DNA of 64,000 nucleotides. Origin: Psychroserpens luteus (GTDB taxonomy: Bacteria > Bacteroidota > Bacteroidia > Flavobacteriales > Flavobacteriaceae). Below, piece after piece: positions 18,209-27,271 of the stretch. The stretch covers positions 124,001 through 188,000 of the forward strand of contig NZ_JADILU010000007.1 of assembly GCF_015319355.1 (NCBI RefSeq), given 5' to 3'. Each line of letters starts with the position of its first letter. Position 1 is the first letter of the stretch. The notes beneath the pieces were generated by a model that saw nothing but the letters and a program-made list of their open reading frames with translations, was not told the origin of the DNA and searched no databases. The position numbers and the translations under genes are program-made.

Positions 18209-18928
18209 TTATCTTCTCATACTCTTTCCTGAAAACTCTATAATATTAAACATTTCATAAACTCTATCTAATACTCTCCCGCCATATAACATGCCTAATT
18301 TATCTAAAGCTGCCTCAAGATTTAAGGGGTTCCTTTCATCATAATTACAAGCTAATATCGTTAGACTATTGGCATCATACCGACTCTCAAGGACAACTTT
18401 AATCAAATTAACAAAACCATAGTTAGATGCTTTTTTTTCTGTACCTAAGTCATCGTAAATTCTTCTTCCTGACTTATGCTTTTCCACGAACATGGACTTA
18501 TCTGAAAGAGTAAGTGATTCATATTCCGAAACTAAATCAACTGTTAGATTATATGAAAAATAATTATCCGTTATAATTGGAATTGTTTTTAATAAGGCTG
18601 TTTTGCCAACTCCGTAATCTCCAACTAAAATGAGTCCTTTTTTAAAAGAGGGCGAATTCAAATCTTTACTTAATAATGGTGATATAAAAAAACGATTATC
18701 CTGAACTAAATAATATGCCAATGTTTTAACCTTGTTTATATTATCGGAGTCAACAATGAACTTTTTATTTGTTTGCGTTTTAAAAGTTGAAATAATGGCA
18801 TTGTAAACATTTTCAAAAGTCCATTCCATTTTAGGTGGTGATTTACCTTTTGGATTTTCTTTTTTGTTTTCTACAACTTCAATGTTGTCGACATTAATTG
18901 TTTCTCTCAAAATTTTCTCTATGTGCAT
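18209..18928 (-). CDS. DnaC/IstB-like AAA ATPase, probable helicase loader, 239 aa
   Basis: Walker A is GDYGVGKT and Walker B RIYDDLGTE, followed by the sensor region ILACNYDERN and the DnaC-type end YGGRVLDRVYEMFNIIEFSG, with arginines for the ATP-dependent contact. Members load the replicative helicase on DNA or serve transposition. It is the last gene of the minus-strand group Xis-like, initiator-like, loader, two bases after its neighbour. Its 3' end and flank have a decayed duplicate at 8932-9145. Confidence 0.82.
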   Translation of the reverse strand: MHIEKILRETINVDNIEVVENKKENPKGKSPPKMEWTFENVYNAIISTFKTQTNKKFIVDSDNINKVKTLAYYLVQDNRFFISPLLSKDLNSPSFKKGLILVGDYGVGKTALLKTIPIITDNYFSYNLTVDLVSEYESLTLSDKSMFVEKHKSGRRIYDDLGTEKKASNYGFVNLIKVVLESRYDANSLTILACNYDERNPLNLEAALDKLGMLYGGRVLDRVYEMFNIIEFSGKSMRR

Positions 18929-18930
18929 TT

Positions 18931-19593
18931 CTATCGATTTTTATGAATTTCATGTTTAGTTACACTTGCTTTTTCTGTGGCTTTCCATTTAAATAGTCTT
19001 TTTTCCGTTTCCCAAAACTTTTCTATTTCAAAACGCATATTATTATTTGAATCTGTTTCAGACCAATAATTAAAAAAAGAAATTAAAATTGTTTTAGAAA
19101 ATTGAGTATGAGATAATACCGTCTCTCTAAATCTCTTTTTTCTTTTCTTTAATTCATTATTATTAATATTCTTAGTTGTTGCGATTTGATTGTTATTGCT
19201 ATGAGATTTGGTTGCTAATTGTTCTTCATTCTGAATGTCATCCTGTGTGTTAATGACATTATTCTTTATAATTTTCCCGAAAAACTTAGAATTGACTTTT
19301 ACTTTAGTATACTTACTCGTTTTTATAGTGGTTAAATCTTCTGTGCTCTCAAGTTTCGCTAATGCTGTTCTAACTTTACTTATTGTTAGTCCCGTTTCGA
19401 TTGCTAACTGTCCGTTAGAAGTAATAAACTCACCTTTATTTATGGTTATTCCTTGCCATTTCTTCTTACTGTAATTAGCTTTTACCAAACAGTGAAATAA
19501 TAGTTTACAAGTGTTAATATCAGTGTACCATTCCCAATCAGTGATAGATCTAAACAGTTTTATAAATCCTTTATGTGTTTCCATATCAGTCAT
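18931..19593 (-). CDS. Replication-initiator-like winged-helix protein, 220 aa
   Basis: The N-terminal half matches the layout of phage and element replisome organisers: KLFRSITDWEWYTDINTCKLLFHCLVKANY, then a winged helix with GEFITSNGQLAIETGLTISKVRTALAKLE. A low-complexity asparagine-rich linker and a basic C-terminal region follow. It lies just before the DnaC-like loader, the same pairing as DnaD-type initiators with loaders. The next gene upstream is the excisionase-like protein, 3 bases away. Confidence 0.7.
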   Translation of the reverse strand: MTDMETHKGFIKLFRSITDWEWYTDINTCKLLFHCLVKANYSKKKWQGITINKGEFITSNGQLAIETGLTISKVRTALAKLESTEDLTTIKTSKYTKVKVNSKFFGKIIKNNVINTQDDIQNEEQLATKSHSNNNQIATTKNINNNELKKRKKRFRETVLSHTQFSKTILISFFNYWSETDSNNNMRFEIEKFWETEKRLFKWKATEKASVTKHEIHKNR

Positions 19594-19596
19594 ATC

Positions 19597-19881
19597 TTAT
19601 CTTTTATATTTTAGAGATTTAACTTCTTTTAGAGCTTGGTCTATATCGGAACGATTAATGAAGACTCGACGCCCGATTTTAAAGGCTGGTAGAATACCTT
19701 TTTTAATATAATTATGAATAGTTAAGTCAACTACTCCTAATTCTTGCGCTACTTCTTTTATGGATAGCTTTTCATCTTTATTTTTTGCTGTAAATGGAGC
19801 GAGCTTTTTGTCAATTAGATTTTCTAAATGCTCATAAAGTTCATTTTTAGAAATGTTATCCAGTTGGATCATTTTTGTCAT
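19597..19881 (-). CDS. Excisionase-family HTH protein, 94 aa
   Basis: Residues 43-87 are a MerR-like HTH_17 domain: LSIKEVAQELGVVDLTIHNYIKKG, then the wing LPAFKIGRRVFINRSDI. This is the standard excisionase or DNA-binding small protein of Bacteroidetes integrative elements. It may direct the integrase during excision and may also regulate the operon it begins. A 9-bp inverted repeat lies about 60 bases upstream. Confidence 0.82.
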   Translation of the reverse strand: MTKMIQLDNISKNELYEHLENLIDKKLAPFTAKNKDEKLSIKEVAQELGVVDLTIHNYIKKGILPAFKIGRRVFINRSDIDQALKEVKSLKYKR

Positions 19882-19939
19882 ACAGTAAAGTTTTTAGTTA
19901 AACAATACTGTAATATTATATAAGATTATACTCATTTTA

Positions 19940-19963
19940 TTTGACTGGATTTGACCAGTCAAA
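19940..19963. promoter_or_regulatory. Inverted repeat upstream of the excisionase-like gene
   Basis: TTTGACTGG and CCAGTCAAA are perfect 9-bp arms with a six-base centre, followed by a further TTTGAC half-site in reverse. It sits between the excisionase-like start and the end of the 367-residue gene. It is a candidate autoregulatory operator, or the terminator of the integrase operon. Confidence 0.45.
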
Positions 19964-19976
19964 GAGTCAAATGAAA

Positions 19977-21080
19977 TTAAGTAATAATTAATTTATCTAT
20001 AGCCTTAAAATAATCGGTTTGTTTTGGAGAATCTTTAAAAGATGAGTAATTCTGTTTTGATAAATTACAATTACTGAAAGTATTATTCATTGCGGAAACA
20101 ATCTCTTTATCAGTACTGTATATTTTCATGTAATCTTTTCTCATTAAATACATAGCAAGTGCAACATTGAAAAAATTTCGCTTTTTTGTAAATTTTTTAG
20201 GATAAATTATCTCATGTCCATTGACTGTATTTTTAATGATATTTTTTTTAATATATAATTTTATGAAAGGTTCATAATTTTCAACATTATTAAATAAATC
20301 CTTTAGAGTAATTTCACTCTCTTTGTTCTTCTTATCTACTAAAACTCGGTTTTCATTATCTATTTCCTCTAATAAAAAAAGAATTTCATTTAAAATTAAT
20401 TCTGCCTTATAAAAAGTTTTCCATTGTTCCACAAAATCTTTAAATTCATGATCAACTTCTATGGCTAATGCAACCATGTCTTTGATAAACTTCTCTAAAG
20501 TTAAATCACCTTTAGAATTTGTCAAGTACAAACCTAAAAAAGATTCGGAATCGCTTCCTACCAAATCGGTAAATGATTCATACCAAGCTTGATGTACTCC
20601 GTAAACTTTTTCGCTCTTATCTACTAATGTTGAAAACGATGCGAATTCTAAATCGTCAGGCAAAAACTTTTCATATTGCTTTTTCAGGTACTTTTTTTTA
20701 GATTTTCTATCAAATTTAGAATCAACTTTGAACTCTAATGCAAGCACAAAATCTTCAGTTATATAACTTTTATTTTCAATATAATTTCTAATTAACAAAA
20801 AGGATTCTTTAACAATTAAAGGATTAAAATCATAGTAAAAAGGCTTACGAGCAATAAACCATCCAAATGCATTGTATTTCTCACGATCTTCATCATATTC
20901 TTCAATCAAATCAGGAAATTGATAAACTTCTCGTATTACATAAACCCTTTTATCAATTAAGATTTCAATAAGATTATCATCCAAATTAGACAAATCATAA
21001 TCTTTTAAAATTCCTATAAAATTCGGGAGGTTAACTTGCCAATATATATCTAGTCTGTTTATAAAATCAGTATTTTCCAT
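19977..21080 (-). CDS. Uncharacterised element protein, 367 aa
   Basis: No family is certain. The protein is acidic, helical and lacks signal or membrane segments. The last 90 residues (KKRNFFNVALAMYLMRKDYM, then STDKEIVSAMNNTFSNCNLSKQNY) resemble the C-terminal region of RteC-like proteins of Bacteroides mobile elements, a weak likeness. It starts 9 bases after the integrase stop on the same strand, so it is co-transcribed with the integrase. Confidence 0.55.
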   Translation of the reverse strand: MENTDFINRLDIYWQVNLPNFIGILKDYDLSNLDDNLIEILIDKRVYVIREVYQFPDLIEEYDEDREKYNAFGWFIARKPFYYDFNPLIVKESFLLIRNYIENKSYITEDFVLALEFKVDSKFDRKSKKKYLKKQYEKFLPDDLEFASFSTLVDKSEKVYGVHQAWYESFTDLVGSDSESFLGLYLTNSKGDLTLEKFIKDMVALAIEVDHEFKDFVEQWKTFYKAELILNEILFLLEEIDNENRVLVDKKNKESEITLKDLFNNVENYEPFIKLYIKKNIIKNTVNGHEIIYPKKFTKKRNFFNVALAMYLMRKDYMKIYSTDKEIVSAMNNTFSNCNLSKQNYSSFKDSPKQTDYFKAIDKLIIT

Positions 21081-21089
21081 AGACTCAAA

Positions 21090-22349
21090 TTAAATAGATT
21101 TTAGTTTTGGTAATTCCATTGTGCTAAAAGCTTCTTCAACTGCGTTTTTTCTTGCTGCATTGTCCACTTTATGGTACATATTAAATGTTTTGATGTCTTT
21201 ATGCCCTGTTATACTCATTATCGTTTTGTCAGCAATCCCTTTATTCCTCATTATGGTAATAAATGTTCTTCGAGCAGTATGGGTTGATACTCTTTTATAA
21301 AAAGGCTTAACAATTAATTTTTGCTCTACGCCTTTAACCCTTGTATACTCAACCTCATGAGTAAATTCTGCATCTTTAAGTAACACTTTAATTAATTCAT
21401 TTTGCTTTTGGTTTGAGATCAGCGGTAATTTATAATCATACTTTTTGAGAATATAATTTGATATTTCAAATAGTGGGACTTCCCTTTCACTTTTATTTGA
21501 ATCTTTTTCTTCTTTCAATATTAGACGATTATTGTCAACATTACGTTTATTAATCTTTTTCATCTCACCATATCTCAAGCCTGTTAAGCATTGAAATACG
21601 AAAATATCCCTAACTCTTTCTTGACTATTAGATTCACATTTGAAGTTAAAAATCAATTCAACCTCTTGCAATGAAAGAGCAACCTCTTTAGTAATTGCCT
21701 TCTCAGGTTTTTTGAATTCCTTAAATGTGTCCTTATAGGTGTAGTTGTTTTTATATGCCCAAAACATAAAAGTCTTAAATAAACCAACATTTCTGGCTAA
21801 GGTGTTGGTATAATGATTTTGTGTTGTGTAACAAAAATCAGTAAAGAGACTATAAAAGGTCTCATTTATAGAACTAAAGGTCAGTTTATAAGATTTGTCT
21901 TGTTCAAATTTCAGTAGGTGATTCTTAATATTATTATATCTTTTTACTGTAGCTGGTTTCCACAGTTTATGCATTTGTTTTTCTTCCATAAACTTATCAT
22001 ATGCATCAAAAAATAAGTTTTTCTTTGTTGATGATTTTTTAAACCTTGAATCGAATGAGTCTTTTAAATAACTTGAAGTAAAGTCTTCTTCCATTCTCTT
22101 GCATTCCGATTCCATTGCCATAAAAGTTTCGACATAACGACCTAATTGAATATTGATTGTTCCAGCATCATGAGCTTTTGAAGAACCCTTCAATTTAGGT
22201 TGATTACTTTCTTTACTCCAATGGATAGGTTTTATCTTCTCTCCTGTTGAGTAAACAAACTTCTTATTTTCTTCTTTAAAGTAGCATGAAAAGTAAATAA
22301 GTGATTCTTTTGATGAGTTAGGTTGTTTTAAATAAAATGTACAAGTCAT
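21090..22349 (-). CDS. Tyrosine recombinase / integrase, 419 aa
   Basis: It has the Bacteroidetes integrase layout: an Arm-binding start (FYLKQPNSSKESLIYFSC), a SAM-like core-binding domain and the catalytic domain. The catalytic residues are visible: Arg259 (TGLRYGE), His357 and Arg360 (HTARR), His383 (GHKD) and Tyr392 (MYHKVD). The start lies about 150 bases inside the probable attachment site, as usual for elements that integrate at tRNA genes. It should catalyse integration and excision of the element to its left. Confidence 0.92.
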   Translation of the reverse strand: MTCTFYLKQPNSSKESLIYFSCYFKEENKKFVYSTGEKIKPIHWSKESNQPKLKGSSKAHDAGTINIQLGRYVETFMAMESECKRMEEDFTSSYLKDSFDSRFKKSSTKKNLFFDAYDKFMEEKQMHKLWKPATVKRYNNIKNHLLKFEQDKSYKLTFSSINETFYSLFTDFCYTTQNHYTNTLARNVGLFKTFMFWAYKNNYTYKDTFKEFKKPEKAITKEVALSLQEVELIFNFKCESNSQERVRDIFVFQCLTGLRYGEMKKINKRNVDNNRLILKEEKDSNKSEREVPLFEISNYILKKYDYKLPLISNQKQNELIKVLLKDAEFTHEVEYTRVKGVEQKLIVKPFYKRVSTHTARRTFITIMRNKGIADKTIMSITGHKDIKTFNMYHKVDNAARKNAVEEAFSTMELPKLKSI

Positions 22350-22498
22350 GTTTGGGTTATTTAGTAGGTGACAATATAGGTGACAATTTATATATCATTA
22401 GATATATAATCATCTATAAACAAACATAAAAATAATTGTAAGATAACCCTTCAAGCTTATAGTATAGTTATAAACAGCTTAAATAAGAAATAAAACTG

Positions 22499-22518
22499 AT
22501 GATTCTCTCCGACTCCAC
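22499..22518 (+). other. Probable attachment site: 3' end of a tRNA or tmRNA gene
   Basis: GATTCTCTCCGACTCCAC reads like a T-loop end, the 3' arm of the T stem, an acceptor strand and a CCA-like tail, and a strong terminator follows at once. No 5' part of a tRNA is present upstream. This is what is left at the integrase end when an element inserts in the 3' end of such a gene. The matching copy was not found in the window. Confidence 0.55.
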
Positions 22519-22562
22519 AAAAACCCCCTGTGTTTATTAAAAACAAAGGGGGTTTTGTTTTT
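22519..22562 (+). terminator. Strong rho-independent terminator
   Basis: AAAACCCCC pairs with GGGGGTTTT across a short loop and is followed by GTTTTT. It probably belonged to the tRNA or tmRNA gene whose 3' end is adjacent. Confidence 0.85.
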
Positions 22563-23133
22563 AGTTGATAATTCATATCCTTTAAACGTAAGAAATCACA
22601 ACTGTGTCATAATTTTATTTTTTTTAATAAATCTTTTTATTTAGTAAATTATTATTCTAATAGGTATTTCAATTACTGATGTATAATCGTTATTTGGTAC
22701 ACAAACACCTTTACCAATAGATTGTAAACCAATGCAACTGTTCGCCTAATAAAATCAACGGTTTATTTTTTTTTGTCACAAATAAAACCATCATCATCCT
22801 CAACTAATAACTATTTCGCAATACACCTCTTTTTGAAATCACGTAAATATACCTATATGAAATGTTATTCATTTTGATTTACTTGTAACTAATTAAAATT
22901 TAAGCATATACAGCTTCTCATTTAAAATAGCTATACCGAAATAAATATAATACAGAAATGTTCACTGGCAGTATCTTTATGTGAGAAACTAACATTTTTC
23001 TGGATGTACTATACCGTTATCCAAGAAAATAGCAACTTATAACGTGTGTTATAGTCTAGTAAAAAGTTAGTATTAATTTAAAGCAGCGCATGATTTAAAT
23101 CAAAATAAATAAGTTATCAATAATAAAAAAACT
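22563..23133. other. Gene-free stretch
   Basis: No open frame, repeat or clear promoter seen. AT-rich with scattered stops in all frames. Confidence 0.6.
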
Positions 23134-25209
23134 ATGACAACAGTACAACCTCAATCAACTTACGTTCTTTTTATAACTAATCTCCCAGAAACTCCTGAAA
23201 CTAAACGTTTGGTATGGATGAAAAAAATAATAAAGGAAGGATTAGGACCAAAGATTTCTATTAAAGATAGTAGGGTTTTTTCTGTACTTTTTGATTATTC
23301 AGCCATTCTCATTGTTGGTTCTGATAGTTTAGAAGACATAGAAGAGAGTGTGAAAACTGCTAAAGATTATTTTACTATAAAAATTGAACAATGCAGTAAC
23401 TATCATAGAAATAAAGAAATACACAATTTTAATTATTGTGTTTTATTTTTAGGGAATAGTAATAAGGAAAATCGATTTAATAATTTCGTAGTAGATAACA
23501 AAAATTCAAAAATTCATACCAATCTTGATTTAGAAAGTATTACAACCAACTACAGTAATATCCTATTTATAGATACAGATGCATATTTTGATGTTCATTC
23601 ACAACTAAGTGATGTCATTTCTGAAGGAAGATTTATAATTAGAAACGTCTATTCTTTTTCTGATTATATATCTTTAAGAACATCTCCAATTTTAAATGAA
23701 ATTACGAAAGAAGATAAAAATTCTTCTATCCCTAAAAAACAAAACAGTCAAAAAATAAAAGGTATTGTACACAATAATAGCGCTGAAACTGCATATATAG
23801 CATCTTTTGAAAATAGCCAGACGAACATAAACGAAATATTGGCAGGAAGAATTAAAGCGGAATCCGTCAGCAATATGCCTGTAAATCCTGCTGTATATTT
23901 TTGGACAGCAATGTCGGGAAATTTTACAATGAATATTCTTTGGGGAGAAACCTCTCCAAAACCCATAAAATATAATATACCTACAAATGCACCATTACCT
24001 TTTATAACTCAAACCGTTGCTTCTGGAAACATATTAAGTTACAATTTGCAAAGTTCCGTAGATAGGATTCATTTGAATAGTGACGTTGGAACTTGGTTAC
24101 ATGACATTATAATGTCAAATAAATATGACGAAAAATGGCCAGAGGATTCCTATACTGGGCAAGAGTTGGATTGCTATAATTATATATTATCAGATCTAAA
24201 GAAAAGAGGTATTAATACAGTTCCAAAGCAAGGAACACTAGCTCCCGATAAAATTGAACAAGTTGCTTATCCTAAAGATAAAAATTTAAACGAAAAAACA
24301 TTTTTAGAAGTAAGAAATCATTTACAAGATGAGTGTTCGTTCTTTTTTAATGAAAGTAATGTTTGGTTCGCCGGTAATGGCTTATTCCATTCTTTACTTA
24401 TGGAAACTTCTTCAGTCTCTCAAAATGACCTTACCGCAGTTGCAGCATTGCTTAATATTCCTCCAAAAACTTCACTTATTAATATAATATTAGATTCAAT
24501 CATAGGAGATCTTACATATTTTATAGGAGCAATCCCAGTTGCTGGGCCACTTCTGGCGGCTGTTGTAAATTTGGGATGGACTACTGCAAAATTAGCTATG
24601 AAACCAGGTGATTCATCTCAATCTAAACAGGTAGCAGTGGCTGATATGGCAGATGAACTTAATGTGTACTTAGCAAATATGTTGAGTGCTATAAGTGGTC
24701 AATTAGCTATTGTAAATGGTAACTGGGGTAAGTTAAGAGAGTTTTCGCTTGGTGTCATTAATCAGAAAATAACTCCATCCATGTTTGGAATGGAAAGAGT
24801 TGCAAATAATCATCAAGTTCCAAAAGAATATATTGATGCTATTATTAAATCTTGGCGAGTTATTTGTTACAAGAGGCTACTGCCAACTTTTTATAAAGTC
24901 TCTAGTCATATGAATACAATGACTGTAATTCCCGAACCAATTTTCAATGCTACAAAAGGAAAATATGATTATTCTTATTACTTGAAATGTCAATGGATGG
25001 ATAGTAGCAATAACCTACAAATAGGTTTTGTTCAAATGTATTACAGTGTTAAAGCACCTGTAGAAGTTTTAAAGGATTTATTTGATCTTGACAAATTAGG
25101 AATTAATCCTATTGAGTTTTATATGGGATATAACGGATGGCAAGGTGGCATTCCAGATTATCCTGTTGGCGAAATACTGCACCAACCAATAAGGAAAGTC
25201 TACTTGTAA
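23134..25209 (+). CDS. Orphan 691-aa protein with central hydrophobic hairpin; possible pore-former
   Basis: No family recognised. There is no signal peptide. Residues 1-200 look like an alpha/beta region with a repeated (ILIVGS, CVLFLGN, NILFIDTD) beta-strand pattern. Residues 447-489 are a long hydrophobic, glycine-rich hairpin (IIGDLTYFIGAIPVAGPLLA continuing into AVVNLGWTTAKLAM) flanked by soluble sequence. The C-terminal 130 residues (FYKVSSHMNTMTVIPEPIF to the end) look beta-rich. A buried hydrophobic hairpin in an otherwise soluble protein is typical of pore-forming toxins, but this is inference. The gene stands alone just outside the element end. Confidence 0.6.
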   Translation: MTTVQPQSTYVLFITNLPETPETKRLVWMKKIIKEGLGPKISIKDSRVFSVLFDYSAILIVGSDSLEDIEESVKTAKDYFTIKIEQCSNYHRNKEIHNFNYCVLFLGNSNKENRFNNFVVDNKNSKIHTNLDLESITTNYSNILFIDTDAYFDVHSQLSDVISEGRFIIRNVYSFSDYISLRTSPILNEITKEDKNSSIPKKQNSQKIKGIVHNNSAETAYIASFENSQTNINEILAGRIKAESVSNMPVNPAVYFWTAMSGNFTMNILWGETSPKPIKYNIPTNAPLPFITQTVASGNILSYNLQSSVDRIHLNSDVGTWLHDIIMSNKYDEKWPEDSYTGQELDCYNYILSDLKKRGINTVPKQGTLAPDKIEQVAYPKDKNLNEKTFLEVRNHLQDECSFFFNESNVWFAGNGLFHSLLMETSSVSQNDLTAVAALLNIPPKTSLINIILDSIIGDLTYFIGAIPVAGPLLAAVVNLGWTTAKLAMKPGDSSQSKQVAVADMADELNVYLANMLSAISGQLAIVNGNWGKLREFSLGVINQKITPSMFGMERVANNHQVPKEYIDAIIKSWRVICYKRLLPTFYKVSSHMNTMTVIPEPIFNATKGKYDYSYYLKCQWMDSSNNLQIGFVQMYYSVKAPVEVLKDLFDLDKLGINPIEFYMGYNGWQGGIPDYPVGEILHQPIRKVYL

Positions 25210-25480
25210 ATGATAATGATTTAATTAAACGGTTCTTTAGTCAAATACAGTAACAAATTTTACTCTTTTATGTTTACATGTTTACCCCAAATTAATTGAA
25301 TTATAAACTTATGACGTGAATCTTTAATTCTTAGGTTCTAGACTATTTGAAAAATTCCTTCGATATTTTCTCAGGTTCGTATTTGTTTATTAATTTAGTT
25401 TCTTAACCACGCAACAAACCATATACGTATTCCAAGATAAAATCCTAATAATATTTAGTTTTATTTTTTAAGCTGCATAC
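25210..25480. other. Gene-free stretch before the cassette-like genes
   Basis: Contains a degenerate form of the right half of the 26321-26468 repeat, including TCAGGTTCGTATTTGTTTA. No gene seen. Confidence 0.5.
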
Positions 25481-25497
25481 ACGTTGTGCTTCATTAT
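25481..25497 (+). repeat. attC-like repeat, right end only
   Basis: ACGTTGTGCTTCATTAT, about 17 bases before the first DUF6090-type gene, nearly identical to the right end of the full repeat at 26452-26467. Confidence 0.55.
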
Positions 25498-25513
25498 CAG
25501 TAACCTCTAACCA

Positions 25514-26278
25514 ATGATAAAATTCTTCAGAAAAATTAGACAAAAAACTCTGACTGAAGATAAGTTCGGAAAATATCTGACTTATGCAATCGGAGAAATA
25601 GTGCTTGTTGTGATTGGGATTTTAATTGCCTTACAAATCAACAATTGGAATCAAGACCGCATAGAACATAAAGGAACCGAGGTCTTATTGAGTAATCTTA
25701 AGTTAGAAGTTGAAGAGAACATCAAAGATTTGAAAGACCAACAAAATTTATTGAAAGTGCGAAAAGATTAGGCAGATTTTATACTCAAATCACTTGATGA
25801 CCAAAAAGTAATAGATTCCACAATGTTTATTACTGCCATAACAAAGGTTGGCTGGATTATGGATTACTCTCAAATGCTTCCTACCTATACTGAAATTGTT
25901 AGTTCTGGGAAATTATCATACATTAATTCAGAAAATCTTAAAAAAGAGTTAGCGGATTATCAATCACAAGTTGAATTGAATCAGCAAATTACATCATCTT
26001 ATAATCCTGCCTTAAAGGAAACCGAAAGATTGGCTATTGGTCACCTTAATGGAATGCCTGAAGCTTCTAATTTAATTAAACCTGTCTCATCTTATAAGGG
26101 AATAAGTTTTGATTTAAAGTCAATAGCTACCGATATCGAATTCTATAAAAACATAAAACATATTTCTTTTCAATCAGCTATGACCATTGATTATATAAGC
26201 GACCAACTTATAACAAGTACAGAAAGATTAAAAAGTTTAATAGACGATGAAATTAAAAGCTATTCAAAGAATAGATAA
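25514..26278 (+). pseudogene. DUF6090-type membrane protein gene interrupted by TAG
   Basis: The start MIKFFRKIRQKTLTEDKFGK followed by a membrane helix GEIVLVVIGILIALQINNWN is the signature of the DUF6090 family, common in Bacteroidetes and of unknown function. Codon 86 is TAG (25769-25771). Reading through, the same frame stays open for 169 more codons to 26278, giving the usual length of about 250 residues. The single stop points to recent inactivation or to suppression; nothing else in the frame is damaged. Confidence 0.85.
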
Positions 26279-26320
26279 AATGTACAACATAATTAATTTA
26301 GAACTAAACGTAAAAAAAAT

Positions 26321-26468
26321 AACGAAAGCACAACACCGTATATAAGTTATGGCTTAGTCAGTCCTCACTTGGAAAATCCTGCGGATTTCCCAAAGCCAGT
26401 TTTTATCTGGAGAGGTTCGTGCTTTAACAAACCAAAGCTCATATACAAAAACGTTGTACTTCATTATG
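26321..26468. repeat. 148-bp attC-like / flavobacterial intergenic repeat
   Basis: Left end AACGAAAGCACAAC then GTATATAAG; right end CTCATATAC then CGTTGTACTTCATTATG. The ends are imperfect inverted copies (GAAAGCACAAC against GAAGTACAAC, GTATATAAG against GTATATGAG). The centre is a second hairpin (GGAAAATCC-TGC-GGATTTCCC). The architecture, two nested inverted arms around a variable stem between single genes, is that of an integron attC site, although the GTTRRRY consensus is not matched. Confidence 0.6.
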
Positions 26469-26483
26469 ACAAACATATAATCA

Positions 26484-27210
26484 ATGATAAAATTCTTTAG
26501 AAAAGTTAGACATAAAATGCTGACTGAAAATAAATTCAGTAAATATCTGATTTATTCGATTGGTGAAATTATTCTTGTAGTTATCGGAATTTTGATTGCT
26601 CTCTCAATAAACAATTGGAACGAAGAGAAGCAACAAAAAAAAGTGTTGAATAATATTTATGCAACCATAAAAGCAGATTTACAGCAAGACATAAAAAATA
26701 TTGACAAAATTGTCAATTCTTCGCAACCTTTAGAAAAAGATTATTTAGCAATTATAAACAAGAAAAAAAGAAGATTTTAAAAATTGTAAAAATTGCTGGT
26801 ATGTAAATCTCGGATTCCCTGATATTAAATTAAGGAAAAATGGAAGCGAACTATTATTAAATTACAACAACCAAAACAATAATTCTAATGATTCATTATC
26901 CATTAAATTAAACAGTTTGTATATTGATTTAACTAATAAGATTTCTGTTGATTTAGAGGAATTAACCGCTAACTCAAATTCCTTTTTAGAAATTGTAAAG
27001 TACACACAACCTTGGTTTGCGGATCTTAATCCAAATATCACTTATAATGATGATTTTATAGAATATGCCTTAACCGATTTTGGTTATAGAAATACAACTA
27101 AAGTCCTCTACTTCATGTATTCCAAAAAGTATATCCCAGATTTAAAACTATATAAAACCAATGGATTAGAAATCATCGCTTTAATAGATAAAAAATTAGA
27201 AGATGAATAA
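26484..27210 (+). pseudogene. Second DUF6090-type gene, frameshifted
   Basis: It starts MIKFFRKVRHKMLTENKFSK with the helix GEIILVVIGILIALSINNWN, closely similar to the gene at 25514. After codon 93 the frame breaks at seven consecutive A bases (26763-26769) and ends at 26780. The rest continues in another frame as KKEDFKNCKNCWYVNLGFPD and on to 27210. Restoring one base pair joins the pieces into a normal-length protein. Confidence 0.85.
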
Positions 27211-27224
27211 AATATTTCAAAAAT

Positions 27225-27238
27225 AACGAAAGCACAAC
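27225..27238 (+). repeat. attC-like repeat, left end only
   Basis: AACGAAAGCACAAC, identical to the left end of the repeat at 26321. Similarity stops exactly after this point, where the IS110-family element begins. Confidence 0.55.
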
Positions 27239-27271
27239 AAAGTACTGTGCTAAAAAACAAGTAAAAATCCA

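Noticed and set aside
10380-26278. Recoding of TAG as an amino acid
   Set aside because: TAG in-frame stops occur only in two accessory genes next to other damaged genes. Backbone genes such as the 102-residue gene end normally at TAG, so suppression is unlikely.
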